47,575 bases of DNA from assembly GCA_001897445.1 (NCBI GenBank), contig MKSX01000025.1:1-47575 (forward strand), written 5' to 3'. The translations under genes were made by a program, and so were the position numbers. Position 1 is the stretch's first letter. Each line of letters opens with the position of its first letter. Shown piece by piece: positions 32,620-41,134 of this stretch. Source of the DNA: Alphaproteobacteria bacterium 33-17 (GTDB lineage: Bacteria > Pseudomonadota > Alphaproteobacteria > Rickettsiales > 33-17). The notes beneath the pieces were generated by a model. The model ran no database searches, was not told the origin of the DNA, and was given only the letters and a program-made list of their open reading frames with translations.

Positions 32620-33153
32620 ATGAAATTAGAAAATAATAATAAATATCATTTAAGTTTAAGAATATTACATTGGTTAATGGCTATATTATTAATTGCTATG
32701 ATTGGCGAAGGTTGGTTTATGATAAAACTAAAAAGTGGGCTGCCTTTGAAAAAAGAGCTTTTTAATTTACATAGATCTTTTGGGATTTTAATTTTAGTAT
32801 TATTTTTTATAAGATCTTATATTAGATTTTCTACATATATCCCTCCTTTGCCATCAAATATAAGTAAATTTAATAACTTAGCTTCTTCTATAGGTCATAA
32901 ACTTTTATATTTTTTTATGTTGATAGCTCCACTTACAGGAATTTTCGCTACAAGTTTTGCTGGATATAAAATTCCTTTTTTTTCATTTACTTTGCCTAAA
33001 TTTATTGAAAAAAATTCAGAATTAAGTATGTTATTCCATGAAATTCATGCAATAATACCATACATATTTTCAGCTTTAATAATAGTACATGTAGGGGCTG
33101 CTTTAAAACACCAATTTTTAAATAAAATTAAATTATTACAAAGAATATGGTGA
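32620..33153 (+). CDS. Cytochrome b561-family membrane protein
   Basis: A protein of 177 aa with four membrane helices and the expected haem histidines: an N-terminal RILHWLMAILL, then NLHRSFGILILVLFF, a third helix starting IGHKLLYFFMLIAPLTG, and a last helix with LFHEIHAIIPYIFSALIIVHVGAALKHQF. This is the bacterial b561 (YodB/CybB) family, which passes electrons from quinol. Lying 46 nt after the multicopper oxidase it probably belongs to the same transcript and may serve the copper oxidation pathway; this pairing is inference. Confidence 0.9.
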   Translation: MKLENNNKYHLSLRILHWLMAILLIAMIGEGWFMIKLKSGLPLKKELFNLHRSFGILILVLFFIRSYIRFSTYIPPLPSNISKFNNLASSIGHKLLYFFMLIAPLTGIFATSFAGYKIPFFSFTLPKFIEKNSELSMLFHEIHAIIPYIFSALIIVHVGAALKHQFLNKIKLLQRIW

Positions 33154-33225
33154 TAAAAAAGTGCATGACATAAAACTTTAGTATTATTAGAAAAATTTGA
33201 CAACCTTAAAATATATAAGAAAAAA

Positions 33226-33254
33226 TATAAGGGTAGCTTTAAGCTACCCTTATA
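33226..33254. terminator. Bidirectional terminator hairpin
   Basis: TATAAGGGTAGCTT and AAGCTACCCTTATA form a perfect 14-bp stem around one base. It lies between the convergent b561 gene and the small Met-rich peptide gene and would serve both. Confidence 0.8.
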
Positions 33255-33291
33255 TTTACGGAGACATTTAATAAATTATTATTAAATGTAA

Positions 33292-33474
33292 TTATTTTTT
33301 ATTATTAGTTTGTGTATTTTCTTTATTCGTCATATTTTTATGGTCCATATCTTTCATATCCATGTTTTTAACTTGTTCTTGTTTTTTTATATCTTCTTTG
33401 TCTTTATTTTCATTGGCATAACTTAGCTTAATGCTTAATAATATTGAAATTGCTGTTAATAAAATTTTGCTCAT
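33292..33474 (-). CDS. Small exported Met/His-containing peptide, probable copper binder
   Basis: A protein of 60 aa: signal peptide (ILLTAISILLSIKLSYA) then about 41 residues, very charged, with the motif NMDMKDMDHKNM. Met-x-Met and Met-Asp-His motifs bind Cu(I)/Cu(II) in periplasmic copper proteins and resemble those in the oxidase at 30343. AGGAT precedes the ATG. Its place inside the copper island supports a small periplasmic copper buffer. No named family recognised. Confidence 0.65.
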   Translation of the reverse strand: MSKILLTAISILLSIKLSYANENKDKEDIKKQEQVKNMDMKDMDHKNMTNKENTQTNNKK

Positions 33475-33749
33475 ATAAGTATCCTCTTGCGTAATTGTTA
33501 GTACTTTAAGGAGAAAAGATTATTTAATCATAACATTTAATCAAGTCCATGTAAATAAATATATAATTTGTTAGTAAATATGTTATAATCAGTATTGGGT
33601 TTAATTATACTATTGAAAATAAAGCAAGTTATAATGTATGAAAAAGGAAATAATGATTACTAACAATTAACTTTAGGCGCATGGGCGCTTTAGTAATTTC
33701 TATTCTCTTTTTCTATTTATTTTAAAAATAAATAATAAGTAGAGGTTAT

Positions 33750-34679
33750 ATGGAACATTCTCATAATAATAGCAAACGTAAACATAAAACACTGCATGAG
33801 CATGCACACCATAATCTTGATATGAATAGCAGCTTACTTTTAAAGTCACTAATACTTACTGTAAGCTTTATGATTGTTGAAATTGTTGTTGGCATAATTT
33901 CGCAGTCTCTAACTATTTTGTCTGATGCGGGACATATGTTTACTGATGCCTTAGCCTTAGCTTTATCTTGGATAGCAATTTATTATTCTAAAAGACCGGC
34001 CAATAGTATTTTTACCTATGGCTACCATCGCTTTCAGATTATTGCCACTCTGATAAATGGTTTAAGTTTATTGATTCTCTCTATCTATATTATTTATGAA
34101 GCAATAATAAGGTTGTTTGAACCAATAACGTTAGAGGGTAAAACCTTAATATACGTAGGCTTAGCTGGGGCTGTAGTTAATGCTATAGCTTTTTGGATAA
34201 TTAGCAAATCTTCACATAAAGATATGAACATTAAAAGTGCCTTACTTCATGTTATAAGCGATTTATTGGGTTCGCTTGCAGCGTTTGTAGCTGGCGTAGT
34301 TATAATATATACTGGATGGATGAATATTGATCCTATTTTATCATTATTTATTTCAATTTTATTACTTAAAACTACATGGCGCTTAATTAAACAATCTTCT
34401 ATGGTCCTAATGGAAAGTAGCCCAGAAGGCATTACTCCCGAGCTAGTAAAAACACAGCTATTAAAGTTAAATACTCTAATTATAGATATTCATCATATAC
34501 ATATTTGGTCGATTAGTTCAACTAGTAACGCAATAACTCTTCATGTTATTGTTAATAGTAATATTAATAATCAAGATGAACTTATTAAAAACATGCGAGA
34601 ATTCTTACATTCGGAATTTAGTATAGATCATATTACTATTCAGATTGAAACCAAACAATGTGATGAAATGCAACACTAG
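33750..34679 (+). CDS. Cation diffusion facilitator (CzcD-like) metal exporter
   Basis: A protein of 309 aa. A His-rich cytoplasmic N-terminus precedes six membrane helices with the two metal-binding signatures SDAGHMFTDALAL (helix II) and HVISDLLGSLAAF (helix V), then a C-terminal cytoplasmic domain (IDIHHIHIWSIS). This is a CDF exporter of the CzcD/DmeF type, using the proton gradient to expel Zn, Co or similar ions. It is close to the csoR-copA pair but has its own upstream region. Confidence 0.93.
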   Translation: MEHSHNNSKRKHKTLHEHAHHNLDMNSSLLLKSLILTVSFMIVEIVVGIISQSLTILSDAGHMFTDALALALSWIAIYYSKRPANSIFTYGYHRFQIIATLINGLSLLILSIYIIYEAIIRLFEPITLEGKTLIYVGLAGAVVNAIAFWIISKSSHKDMNIKSALLHVISDLLGSLAAFVAGVVIIYTGWMNIDPILSLFISILLLKTTWRLIKQSSMVLMESSPEGITPELVKTQLLKLNTLIIDIHHIHIWSISSTSNAITLHVIVNSNINNQDELIKNMREFLHSEFSIDHITIQIETKQCDEMQH

Positions 34680-34751
34680 TAACTTATAAAGCACAGTGGC
34701 TTTTTATTGACATTAGTTAAATTCTAACATACGGTATAGTAAGGTTTAGCT

Positions 34752-35048
34752 ATGACAAATGATAAAACAATCAACAACAAATCCATTATGCATGATATCA
34801 ATTTACCAAGATTAAATAAAATTAAAGGTCAGATTGAAGGTATAAAAAAAATGATAGAAGAAAGTAGATATTGTCCTGAAATACTAACTCAATTAAAGGC
34901 GGTAAGAATAGCTATAAGAAATGTAGAGGTAAATATCTTAGAATCTCATTTATCACATTGTGTCACTAAAGCTTTTGATTCAAATGACGAATATGAAAAG
35001 CAGAAAAAAATAGAAGAAATTAAAAAATTGATCAAAAAGTTTGAGTAA
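34752..35048 (+). CDS. csoR: CsoR/RcnR-family metal-sensing repressor
   Basis: A protein of 98 aa with the CsoR/RcnR/FrmR all-helical fold: [20 protein letters not shown], then the metal-site residues Cys in RYCPEIL, and His and Cys spaced by four in ESHLSHCV. The Cys-His-Cys set is that of Cu(I)-responsive CsoR, which leaves its operator when copper binds. The gene lies directly before copA, with 16 nt between, consistent with autoregulated copper export. A TTGACA box lies at 34707-34712 and a TATAGT at 34735-34740, 22 nt apart, an over-long spacing. Confidence 0.93.
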   Translation: MTNDKTINNKSIMHDINLPRLNKIKGQIEGIKKMIEESRYCPEILTQLKAVRIAIRNVEVNILESHLSHCVTKAFDSNDEYEKQKKIEEIKKLIKKFE

Positions 35049-35064
35049 AATTAGAGGGCAATAT

Positions 35065-37284
35065 ATGAATACCCAAGAACATCAGCACCATCATCATAGT
35101 GCTAAGCATATTAAAACTTCTGATGACCAAGTTGAGCATAAAAATCATGCTAGTTGTTGTGCTATTCATCAGGCAAACAATAAGGGAGATTTAAATGTAG
35201 GAAAAGATGCTTTTTTTACTTGCCCTATGCATCCTGAGATAAGACAAAAAGGTCCTGGAAACTGCTCAAAATGTGGGATGGCACTTGAACCAGAACAAAT
35301 TACATTAGAAGTAGGAGAAGATCATGAATATCTCTCCATGAAAAAAAGGTTTATTATTTCTGCTGTTTTAGCAATACCATTGATGATTATAGCAATGGGT
35401 AAGCATTTTATTGGTATTCCAGATAAAATATCTAACATATTAGAACTGCTACTTGCAACCCCAATTGTAATTTGGGGTGGTTGGCCATTTTTTAAATTAG
35501 GTTATCAATCACTACTCAATAAAAGCTTAAATATGTATACATTACTTAGCTTAGGGATAGGAGCAGCTTATATATTCAGTGTAATATCTATTATCTTAGT
35601 CCATCAATTCATACTACTACAGAAAGTAGGAGTTTATTTTGAGGCTGCAGGAGTGATTACAACGCTTGCATTACTTGGTCAGGTGATGGAGCTTAAAGCC
35701 AGGAGTTATAGTAACAATGCAATTCGTGAGTTATTAGGACTGGCTCCAAAAACTGCCCGTATAGTTAAATCTGATAATACAGAGGTAGATATACCACTAG
35801 AAGAAGTAGCAATAGGTAACCTTATTAGAATTAGGCCAGGTGAGAAAATACCAGTGGATGCCATTATTATAGAAGGTAACAGTAATATAGATGAATCTAT
35901 GTTAACGGGCGAATCAATGCCTGTATATAAGAACATAGGAGATAAAGTTATAGGCGGAACTCTGAATGGTAATGGTAGTATAATTGTTAAAGCAGAGCGT
36001 ATAGGTAAAGAAACAGTACTTGCACAAATAGTTGAGATGGTATCAAAAGCTCAAAGAAGCAAAATGCAAATCCAGAAATTAGCAGACTTAACTTCAGCTT
36101 ATTTTGTACCAATAGTGATACTTATTGCCATTATCACGGGTTTAATTTGGTATATTGCTGGTCCTGAGCCAAAATTAGCTTATGCTATGGTTAATAGTAT
36201 TGCGGTATTAATCATAGCATGTCCATGCGCTTTAGGTCTTGCCACTCCCATGTCCATTATGGCAGCCAGTGGAAAAGGCGCTAAGCTGGGAATTTTAATT
36301 AAAGATGCTTCTAGTTTAGAGTTACTCAGTAAAATTGATACCATAGTCGTTGATAAGACGGGTACTTTAACTGAAGGAAAGGCTAAGCTAACTTTGATTA
36401 AATCTCTTGGGGAGTATGATGAGAGTAAATTGCTCTACTGGGCTGCAAGCCTTGAGCAGAATAGTGAGCATCCATTGGCTGCGGCAATTGTTAATGCCGC
36501 AAAGGAAAAGAATATCAATCTAGCGAAAGTAGAAAATTTTCAATCAATTACTGGGCAAGGAATAATAGGCTCAATTGATGGAGTAGCTATCTCTTTTGGT
36601 AATCTAAAATTATTTAGTGAAGAAGTTAACAATATAGAGCAAATAGATAAGCTAGCTTTTGAAATGAGAAGAGATGGCCAAACCGTTATGTTCTTTGGGA
36701 TTGAGGGTAAGATAGAGGCTTTGTTCTGTACAGCCGATCCTATTAAACCTTCAGCTTGTAATGCGATTAAAGAGTTAAAACAGAATAATGTTAATATTAT
36801 AATGTTAACAGGTGATAATCTTACTACTGCTTTAGCTATAGCTAAGAAGTTAAATATAAACAAGGTAGAAGCGGGAGTTACTCCTGCCCGTAAAGCAGAA
36901 GTTATTAAAGATCTACAGCTTCAAGGTAAGATTGTAGCGATGGCAGGAGATGGCATTAATGATGCTATTGCTTTAGCTCAAGCCAATGTAGGGATTGCCA
37001 TGGGAAATGGCACAGATATAGCTATAGAAAGTGCAGGGATTACATTACTTAAAGGCGATATTAACGGTATAATCAAAGCTTATAAACTTAGCAAAGCTAC
37101 TATTCGTAATATTAAGCAAAATCTTTTCTTTGCTTTTATTTATAATATACTTGGAGTACCTATAGCAGCAGGTATTTTATATCCCTGGCTTGGAGTATTA
37201 TTAAGCCCAATATTTGCAAGTGTGGCAATGAGCTTTAGTTCTATCTCGGTAATAATAAATTCACTTAGATTGAAGGACTTATAA
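35065..37284 (+). CDS. copA: Copper-exporting P1B-type ATPase CopA
   Basis: A protein of 739 aa from ATG 35065 (AGAGGG upstream); a TTG at 35041 would overlap csoR. The N-terminus is His-rich and carries [22 protein letters not shown], the heavy-metal-binding domain that in this subgroup replaces the CxxC HMA domain. Then come eight membrane helices with [10 protein letters not shown] (about residue 385), the phosphorylation site [10 protein letters not shown] (about 429), [22 protein letters not shown] and [20 protein letters not shown]. The CPC and flanking residues indicate Cu(I) export across the inner membrane. Confidence 0.96.
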   Translation: MNTQEHQHHHHSAKHIKTSDDQVEHKNHASCCAIHQANNKGDLNVGKDAFFTCPMHPEIRQKGPGNCSKCGMALEPEQITLEVGEDHEYLSMKKRFIISAVLAIPLMIIAMGKHFIGIPDKISNILELLLATPIVIWGGWPFFKLGYQSLLNKSLNMYTLLSLGIGAAYIFSVISIILVHQFILLQKVGVYFEAAGVITTLALLGQVMELKARSYSNNAIRELLGLAPKTARIVKSDNTEVDIPLEEVAIGNLIRIRPGEKIPVDAIIIEGNSNIDESMLTGESMPVYKNIGDKVIGGTLNGNGSIIVKAERIGKETVLAQIVEMVSKAQRSKMQIQKLADLTSAYFVPIVILIAIITGLIWYIAGPEPKLAYAMVNSIAVLIIACPCALGLATPMSIMAASGKGAKLGILIKDASSLELLSKIDTIVVDKTGTLTEGKAKLTLIKSLGEYDESKLLYWAASLEQNSEHPLAAAIVNAAKEKNINLAKVENFQSITGQGIIGSIDGVAISFGNLKLFSEEVNNIEQIDKLAFEMRRDGQTVMFFGIEGKIEALFCTADPIKPSACNAIKELKQNNVNIIMLTGDNLTTALAIAKKLNINKVEAGVTPARKAEVIKDLQLQGKIVAMAGDGINDAIALAQANVGIAMGNGTDIAIESAGITLLKGDINGIIKAYKLSKATIRNIKQNLFFAFIYNILGVPIAAGILYPWLGVLLSPIFASVAMSFSSISVIINSLRLKDL

Positions 37285-37322
37285 ATTAGGGTGATTTATT
37301 TTACTTAAAATATTAGTTTTAC

Positions 37323-37457
37323 ATAACGGAGAAGTATAATATTAAAGAGAAGGTTCCAGGTAATTTCAGAGTAAAAATAACGATAGAAAATGGGATATTA
37401 ACCGCGAAAGTGTTAGGAAAATTATGCCTTAAATGTTCAAAACTTATTCGATTTTAA
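37323..37457 (+). pseudogene. Remnant resembling infA (translation initiation factor IF-1)
   Basis: One frame reads KEKVPGNFRVKITIENGIL, then TAKVLGKLCLKCSKLIRF and a stop. The pattern FRVK-ENG-GK-IR follows the IF-1 OB-fold ([27 protein letters not shown]), with a short insertion and no start codon. The C-terminal half of IF-1 is missing. The match is short, so moderate confidence. The rest of the gene-free stretch 37285-37924 shows only AT-rich sequence without features I can name. Confidence 0.45.
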
Positions 37458-37924
37458 AGAACATTAAATACTGATACTTTTCACTCCAAGGTAACTTTCG
37501 TCACTTTCTCTCAGTTCATATTTTTCTTCTCTAGGTAATTTTAACAAATAGTCATAAATTATGTGCTTTAAGGCTATATGGCAGGTTATTAAAAAATTCA
37601 AGTGAACTCTCAAATTTAGTTATAAGTTATATATGTAAGCATTTGAACTTTGATACAGTAATTAGCATTCATAAACCTATAAGAAAAGCTACTTATATTG
37701 AACATCGAAAATATTATTTGATCATTTAGAATTTACTAGCTTTTGCGAAAAGGCTAAAACAAATTTTGAGATTTGGATTAAATATCCTCTCACAAAAAGC
37801 ATAAAAGTTATTGCAGTCGATTAGGGCAAACATTTAAAATACTCGTTATAATAATTTTATATTACCTATATATAAAAATCCATGATTATTAAATAATTAA
37901 CTTAGGACTTTGTTTAAGAAGGTA

Positions 37925-37960
37925 GCATAAATGTACATTTGACAATATGTATATTTATGC
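37925..37960 (+). promoter_or_regulatory. Palindromic operator over the YafQ module promoter
   Basis: GCATAAATGTACAT and ATGTATATTTATGC form 14-bp arms with one mismatch around an 8-nt centre that contains the TTGACA box (37939-37944). TATTAT follows 16 nt later. An operator overlapping the -35 box fits autorepression by the antitoxin. Confidence 0.75.
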
Positions 37961-37992
37961 TATTATTATAAGAAATATTATAAGGTTATGAA

Positions 37993-38214
37993 ATGTCTAG
38001 AATAGTATTGGAAGTAACGCCAGAACAACATAAGCAAATCAAGGTTATGGCTTCGCTTGAGGGGAAATCGATAAAAGAACTGATTCTTGAAAGTGTATTT
38101 AATGAAAAGAAAACTTTTAAAAGTAGTACTTTAAAAGCTATAGATGACGTTAACCAAAACAAAAACCTAAACACCTATAATTCCGCTAAGGAATTATTTA
38201 ATAAGTTCAGATAA
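37993..38214 (+). CDS. RHH antitoxin of a YafQ-type module
   Basis: A protein of 73 aa. The N-terminus (RIVLEVTPEQHKQIKVMASLEGKSIKELILESVF) reads as strand-helix-helix, the DNA-binding RHH half of an antitoxin; the remaining 35 residues (KAIDDVNQNKNLNTYNSAKELFNKF) form the toxin-binding tail. It precedes the yafQ-like toxin by 7 nt and has a long palindrome over its promoter. Confidence 0.85.
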   Translation: MSRIVLEVTPEQHKQIKVMASLEGKSIKELILESVFNEKKTFKSSTLKAIDDVNQNKNLNTYNSAKELFNKFR

Positions 38215-38221
38215 TAATTTT

Positions 38222-38488
38222 ATGCTAAAGATTAAAACCACAATACAATTTGAGAAAGACTTGAGACTCATGAAGAAAAGAGGTAAGAATTTAAGCAAAA
38301 TTGAAGTTATTGTCGATAAACTATCCACTAATGTGAAGCTTCCAATCAAAAATAAAGACCATAAATTAGTTAATTATAATGACTATAGAGAATGCCATAT
38401 TGAACCCGATTGGCTATTAATTTATTATAAAGATATCAAGGAATTAAATTTGATTAGAACGGGTACACATTCGGATTTATTTAAATAA
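38222..38488 (+). CDS. yafQ-like: YafQ-family mRNA endonuclease toxin
   Basis: A protein of 88 aa, full length for the RelE/YafQ family. The core reads NKDHKLVNYNDYRECHIEPDWLLIYY and ends LIRTGTHSDLF, with the His, Asp and terminal His-x-x-Leu-Phe residues that form the YafQ active site. YafQ cuts mRNA on the ribosome; on a plasmid the module kills or arrests plasmid-free cells. No good ribosome site is seen, so translation is probably coupled to the antitoxin gene 7 nt upstream. Confidence 0.93.
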   Translation: MLKIKTTIQFEKDLRLMKKRGKNLSKIEVIVDKLSTNVKLPIKNKDHKLVNYNDYRECHIEPDWLLIYYKDIKELNLIRTGTHSDLFK

Positions 38489-38506
38489 TTTACACTATAA
38501 TAAAGA

Positions 38507-39481
38507 TTATTTCTTGAATAGCTTTTCTGTTGCGGCTGCGAGTTCCTCATGAGTAGGGGCAATATATCTTAAAAGCTCTTTGATTGTAGTATTGCCACTG
38601 AGTCTATGAGCAACCTCAATTCCTTCTTCTTTAGTAATTGCTTTTAAAACTGTGTGCCTGAGCATATGAGGAGATAATTTTATTGGTTCTTGTGACTTTA
38701 CAGAAGCCTGTTTAGCAATCCTATCACAAATTAAACTTACATCTCTTGTTGTTAGCCTCTTTCCACTTTTAGAAACAAATAGCGGTTCTTTTTCTAAAAG
38801 CTCTTTCCTAGTTTGCAAATATAAATCTACCCTTTCTTTAGCGTCACTTGGTAAAGGTATTTTTTTTGAAACCTTTCGCCCTTTTCTTATGACGTTATGA
38901 AAACCTCTTGAATGATATTGCTCTATATTTAGCCTTACAAGCTCTGAAACCCTCAAGCCCGTGTAGAGTAAAGTATAAAAAACTGCAACTTCCATCAATG
39001 GGTTTTGGTTAGCTCTGGTACATAAAGCAATGCGGTGTTCACAACTTGCTTTAAGTCTTTGTATAGTTAAGTTGTCTAAGCCTCTCCACTGAGGCTCTTC
39101 AATGCCTATATCCATAACGTCTTTAAGGGGATTTCCTGCTAAGAAGTTCCGCTGGGTATGTATCCACCTAGCCGCATGTCTTATGGTTGCGAAGATTCTA
39201 TTGATATAAGTAAAGTTATATAGAATCTCTAACAAATGATTTTGAAATCCTTTAGACACTGAAGTAGTCCAAAAATCGATATTGTCGGTTTTCATAGATT
39301 TATAAAAGTATTCTAAAAACTTGGTGATATCGTTTTTTTTGGCTTTAATTGTGCCAGGGGCTGCATTTAGCACCTGAGTTGCAAAATAAGTATCCAGCCA
39401 GTAACCAAGTGAATCGTTTTGCGATTCTTTGTGCAGGGTGATGTTAATGTCTCTAGATTCTAAAACTTCAATATTAGTCAT
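38507..39481 (-). CDS. Tyrosine recombinase (XerC/D-like integrase)
   Basis: A protein of 324 aa with an N-terminal SAM-like DNA-binding domain and a C-terminal catalytic domain: Arg in GLRVSELVRL, HMLRHT (His-x-x-Arg), and Tyr in ELLRYIAPT. The position usually His or Trp before the Tyr (LGH) reads LSG. It may resolve plasmid multimers or integrate DNA. It starts 2 nt before the end of the Phd-like gene, so the two form one operon. Repeats resembling a recombination site lie 280 nt upstream at 39759-39891. Confidence 0.92.
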   Translation of the reverse strand: MTNIEVLESRDINITLHKESQNDSLGYWLDTYFATQVLNAAPGTIKAKKNDITKFLEYFYKSMKTDNIDFWTTSVSKGFQNHLLEILYNFTYINRIFATIRHAARWIHTQRNFLAGNPLKDVMDIGIEEPQWRGLDNLTIQRLKASCEHRIALCTRANQNPLMEVAVFYTLLYTGLRVSELVRLNIEQYHSRGFHNVIRKGRKVSKKIPLPSDAKERVDLYLQTRKELLEKEPLFVSKSGKRLTTRDVSLICDRIAKQASVKSQEPIKLSPHMLRHTVLKAITKEEGIEVAHRLSGNTTIKELLRYIAPTHEELAAATEKLFKK

Positions 39482-39482
39482 A

Positions 39483-39662
39483 TTAGCTACTTGTATTATC
39501 TGGTTGTAGATCCTTTAGCTTATTTAAAGTTTCTAAGTCAATAAGTGCTGCTGTTGGTTTCCCGTTCTTTGTAATTATAAAAGTTTCATTTTTATAATTC
39601 ACTTGGTTTAGAACGTCAGCTAAATTTTGTCTAAGTTCAATTGAAGAGATTTCTTTATGCAT
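39483..39662 (-). CDS. Phd/YefM-family antitoxin-like protein
   Basis: About 59 aa from ATG 39662 (ATG 39671 adds three residues). The sequence SSIELRQNLADVLNQVNYKNETFIITKNGKPTAALID in pieces matches the Phd/YefM fold: EISSIELRQNLADVL then IITKNGKPTAALI. Members bind their own promoter and usually neutralise a toxin (Doc, YoeB). No toxin is adjacent; the next gene on the transcript is the integrase, 2 nt away. It has a well-formed promoter with ACGTAC palindromes. Confidence 0.87.
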   Translation of the reverse strand: MHKEISSIELRQNLADVLNQVNYKNETFIITKNGKPTAALIDLETLNKLKDLQPDNTSS

Positions 39663-39679
39663 AATGACCATTATTATAA

Positions 39680-39743
39680 TAACGTACGTTATATTAATAA
39701 TATACGTACTGTTCTTAATAGTCAATACGTACATAACGTACGT
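39680..39743 (-). promoter_or_regulatory. Promoter and ACGTACGT operators of the phd-integrase operon
   Basis: On the minus strand TTGACT (39725-39720) and TATTAT (39702-39697) are 17 nt apart. TAACGTACGTTA (39680-39691) is a perfect palindrome downstream of -10, TAACGTACGT (39734-39743) lies upstream of -35, and a GTACGTA lies between the boxes. Three copies around one promoter suggest cooperative autorepression by the Phd-like protein. Confidence 0.72.
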
Positions 39744-39758
39744 CTTTCATTATATTAA

Positions 39759-39891
39759 ATCTTCTCGGTAGTAAACTTTGCAATATTTTTTATAAGTTCT
39801 AAAAATGAGTTTCGTGCATATCTGGGGCTAATGGAAAACAGCCTTTTGCTGTTTAGTACCGAGAAGATGGGTTCTAGGTAGTAAATGCAAA
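39759..39891. repeat. Three-copy repeat set near the integrase (candidate recombination site)
   Basis: ATCTTCTCGGTAGTAA (39759-39774) has an inverted copy TTAGTACCGAGAAGAT (39853-39868, one mismatch) and a third direct copy TTCTAGGTAGTAAATGCAAA (39872-39891). Between them AAACAGC-CTTTT-GCTGTTT forms a hairpin just before the inverted copy. No gene overlaps. The arrangement resembles accessory and core sites of a tyrosine recombinase. Confidence 0.5.
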
Positions 39892-39908
39892 ATTAAATAA
39901 AAATATAA

Positions 39909-39937
39909 TTGACATATTGTCGCTTTTGTGCGACAAT
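39909..39937 (+). promoter_or_regulatory. Promoter with ATTGTCGC/GCGACAAT operator for the HigBA-like pair
   Basis: TTGACA (39909-39914) is followed 17 nt later by GACAAT (39932-39937). ATTGTCGC (39916-39923) and GCGACAAT (39930-39937) form a perfect inverted repeat between and over the boxes, a good operator for the HTH antitoxin. Confidence 0.75.
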
Positions 39938-39968
39938 TAATTAAATAAGAAATGTATATAGATGCAAA

Positions 39969-40289
39969 GTGGAAATATTAATTTATAAAAAAAATAACAA
40001 AGAACCTTTTACTGAGTGGTTGAAATCGATAAAGGACAAAGAAACTGCTGCTAGAATAAGAAACAGGGTAGCAAGAATAGCTTTAGGTAATCTTGGCGAT
40101 TATAAAACAATCGAGAAAAATTTATATGAAATGAGGTTATTTTTTGGTTCCGGATACCGTATTTATTTTGGGAAAAAAGGAGCCAGGTTAGTTGTACTTC
40201 TAATCGGAGGAGATAAAAGTACGCAAAAGAATGATATACAAAAGGCTCAGGAGTATTGGTATGATTTTAAAGGAGAAAGTGATGAGTAA
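39969..40289 (+). CDS. RelE/HigB-like toxin (Gp49-type addiction killer)
   Basis: A protein of 106 aa from GTG 39969. The pattern FTEWLKSIKDKETAARIRNR, LGDYKTIEKNLYEMRLFFG, GYRIYF and VVLLIGGDKSTQKNDIQKA is typical of the Gp49/HigB-like group of RelE toxins, which cut mRNA. Gene order toxin first, HTH antitoxin second, with an 8-nt overlap, is usual for this type. Confidence 0.9.
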   Translation: MEILIYKKNNKEPFTEWLKSIKDKETAARIRNRVARIALGNLGDYKTIEKNLYEMRLFFGSGYRIYFGKKGARLVVLLIGGDKSTQKNDIQKAQEYWYDFKGESDE

Positions 40290-40608
40290 CAAAAATAATT
40301 TTAGGACGTTTGAAGAGTTCAATCTTTCCTTACTTAGCGAACCGGATGATGCAGAAATCTATTTAAAAGTAGCATTAGAAGAATATAAGAATGATGGAGA
40401 CACAAAAGCTTTCCTATTAGCTCTAAAAAGCGTGGCAGAGGCACAAGGGGGAATAGCAAAACTAGCAAAGAAAAGTACTATTAATCGTCAAAATCTATAT
40501 AAATTATTGAATGGTAAGACAGAGCCTAAGCTTACAACTTTCCTGAAGATAATGGACGGGCTTAATGTAGAATTAGATTTCCATGTAAGAAACATACTAG
40601 GGAAATGA
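40282..40608 (+). CDS. HTH antitoxin (HigA-like) of the Gp49-type module
   Basis: A protein of 108 aa from ATG 40282 with AGGAG upstream; an earlier ORF start is not needed. The N-terminal part (DDAEIYLKVALEEYKNDGDTKAFLLAL) and the HTH (GGIAKLAKKSTINRQNLYKLL) followed by EPKLTTFLKIMDGL are typical of the antidote proteins paired with Gp49-like killers. It binds the toxin and the operator at 39916-39937. Confidence 0.9.
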   Translation: MSNKNNFRTFEEFNLSLLSEPDDAEIYLKVALEEYKNDGDTKAFLLALKSVAEAQGGIAKLAKKSTINRQNLYKLLNGKTEPKLTTFLKIMDGLNVELDFHVRNILGK

Positions 40609-40682
40609 TAACTAATCATTTTATGAAATACATAATATTGCTTGGAAAACAGCAGTACAGCATTAAATAGACGGAAAAAAAG

Positions 40683-41087
40683 ATGATGAATGAAATCATT
40701 AATATTAATGAAGAAAAACTTGAATATTTGAAGCATTTCTCGAAAAAATACAATAAATCCTTAGATATGATTATAGATGAGGCTATTGATCTATATATAG
40801 AGTCATTAATAGACAAAGAAGATTATGATGATGCCGTTAAAATTATGGAATCAAACCCTAAATTGATTAGCTTTGAAGAAATGAAGGAAAAATATAATCT
40901 GCAAGATAGTAAAAAACCATCTAAATCAGAAACAGAACAGCTAACTAAATTAGAGAAAGAGATTTTGGAAGGTATCAATCAAGCCTTACAATATGCGAAA
41001 GGTGACAAATCTGTCGGTACAAAATATACATTTGAAGTTCCAGAAAATTCAAAGCAAAATAAACAAAAAAAGAATAAAAAGAAATAA
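40683..41087 (+). CDS. Antitoxin-like protein without an adjacent toxin
   Basis: A protein of 134 aa (ATG 40683 or 40686). The first 70 residues (EKLEYLKHFSKKYNKSLDMIIDEAIDLYIESLIDKEDYDDAV) resemble an RHH antitoxin with a toxin-binding tail. The second half (LTKLEKEILEGINQALQYAKGD) has its own helical segment and a Lys/Gln/Asn tail (SKQNKQKKNKKK). No toxin gene follows; the next gene is the convergent Fic protein. It may be an orphan antitoxin or two small antitoxins joined. Confidence 0.55.
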   Translation: MMNEIININEEKLEYLKHFSKKYNKSLDMIIDEAIDLYIESLIDKEDYDDAVKIMESNPKLISFEEMKEKYNLQDSKKPSKSETEQLTKLEKEILEGINQALQYAKGDKSVGTKYTFEVPENSKQNKQKKNKKK

Positions 41088-41134
41088 CATAGAAGTATGA
41101 AATCAGGAAAACATATTTTAATGTTTTCCGCTTT

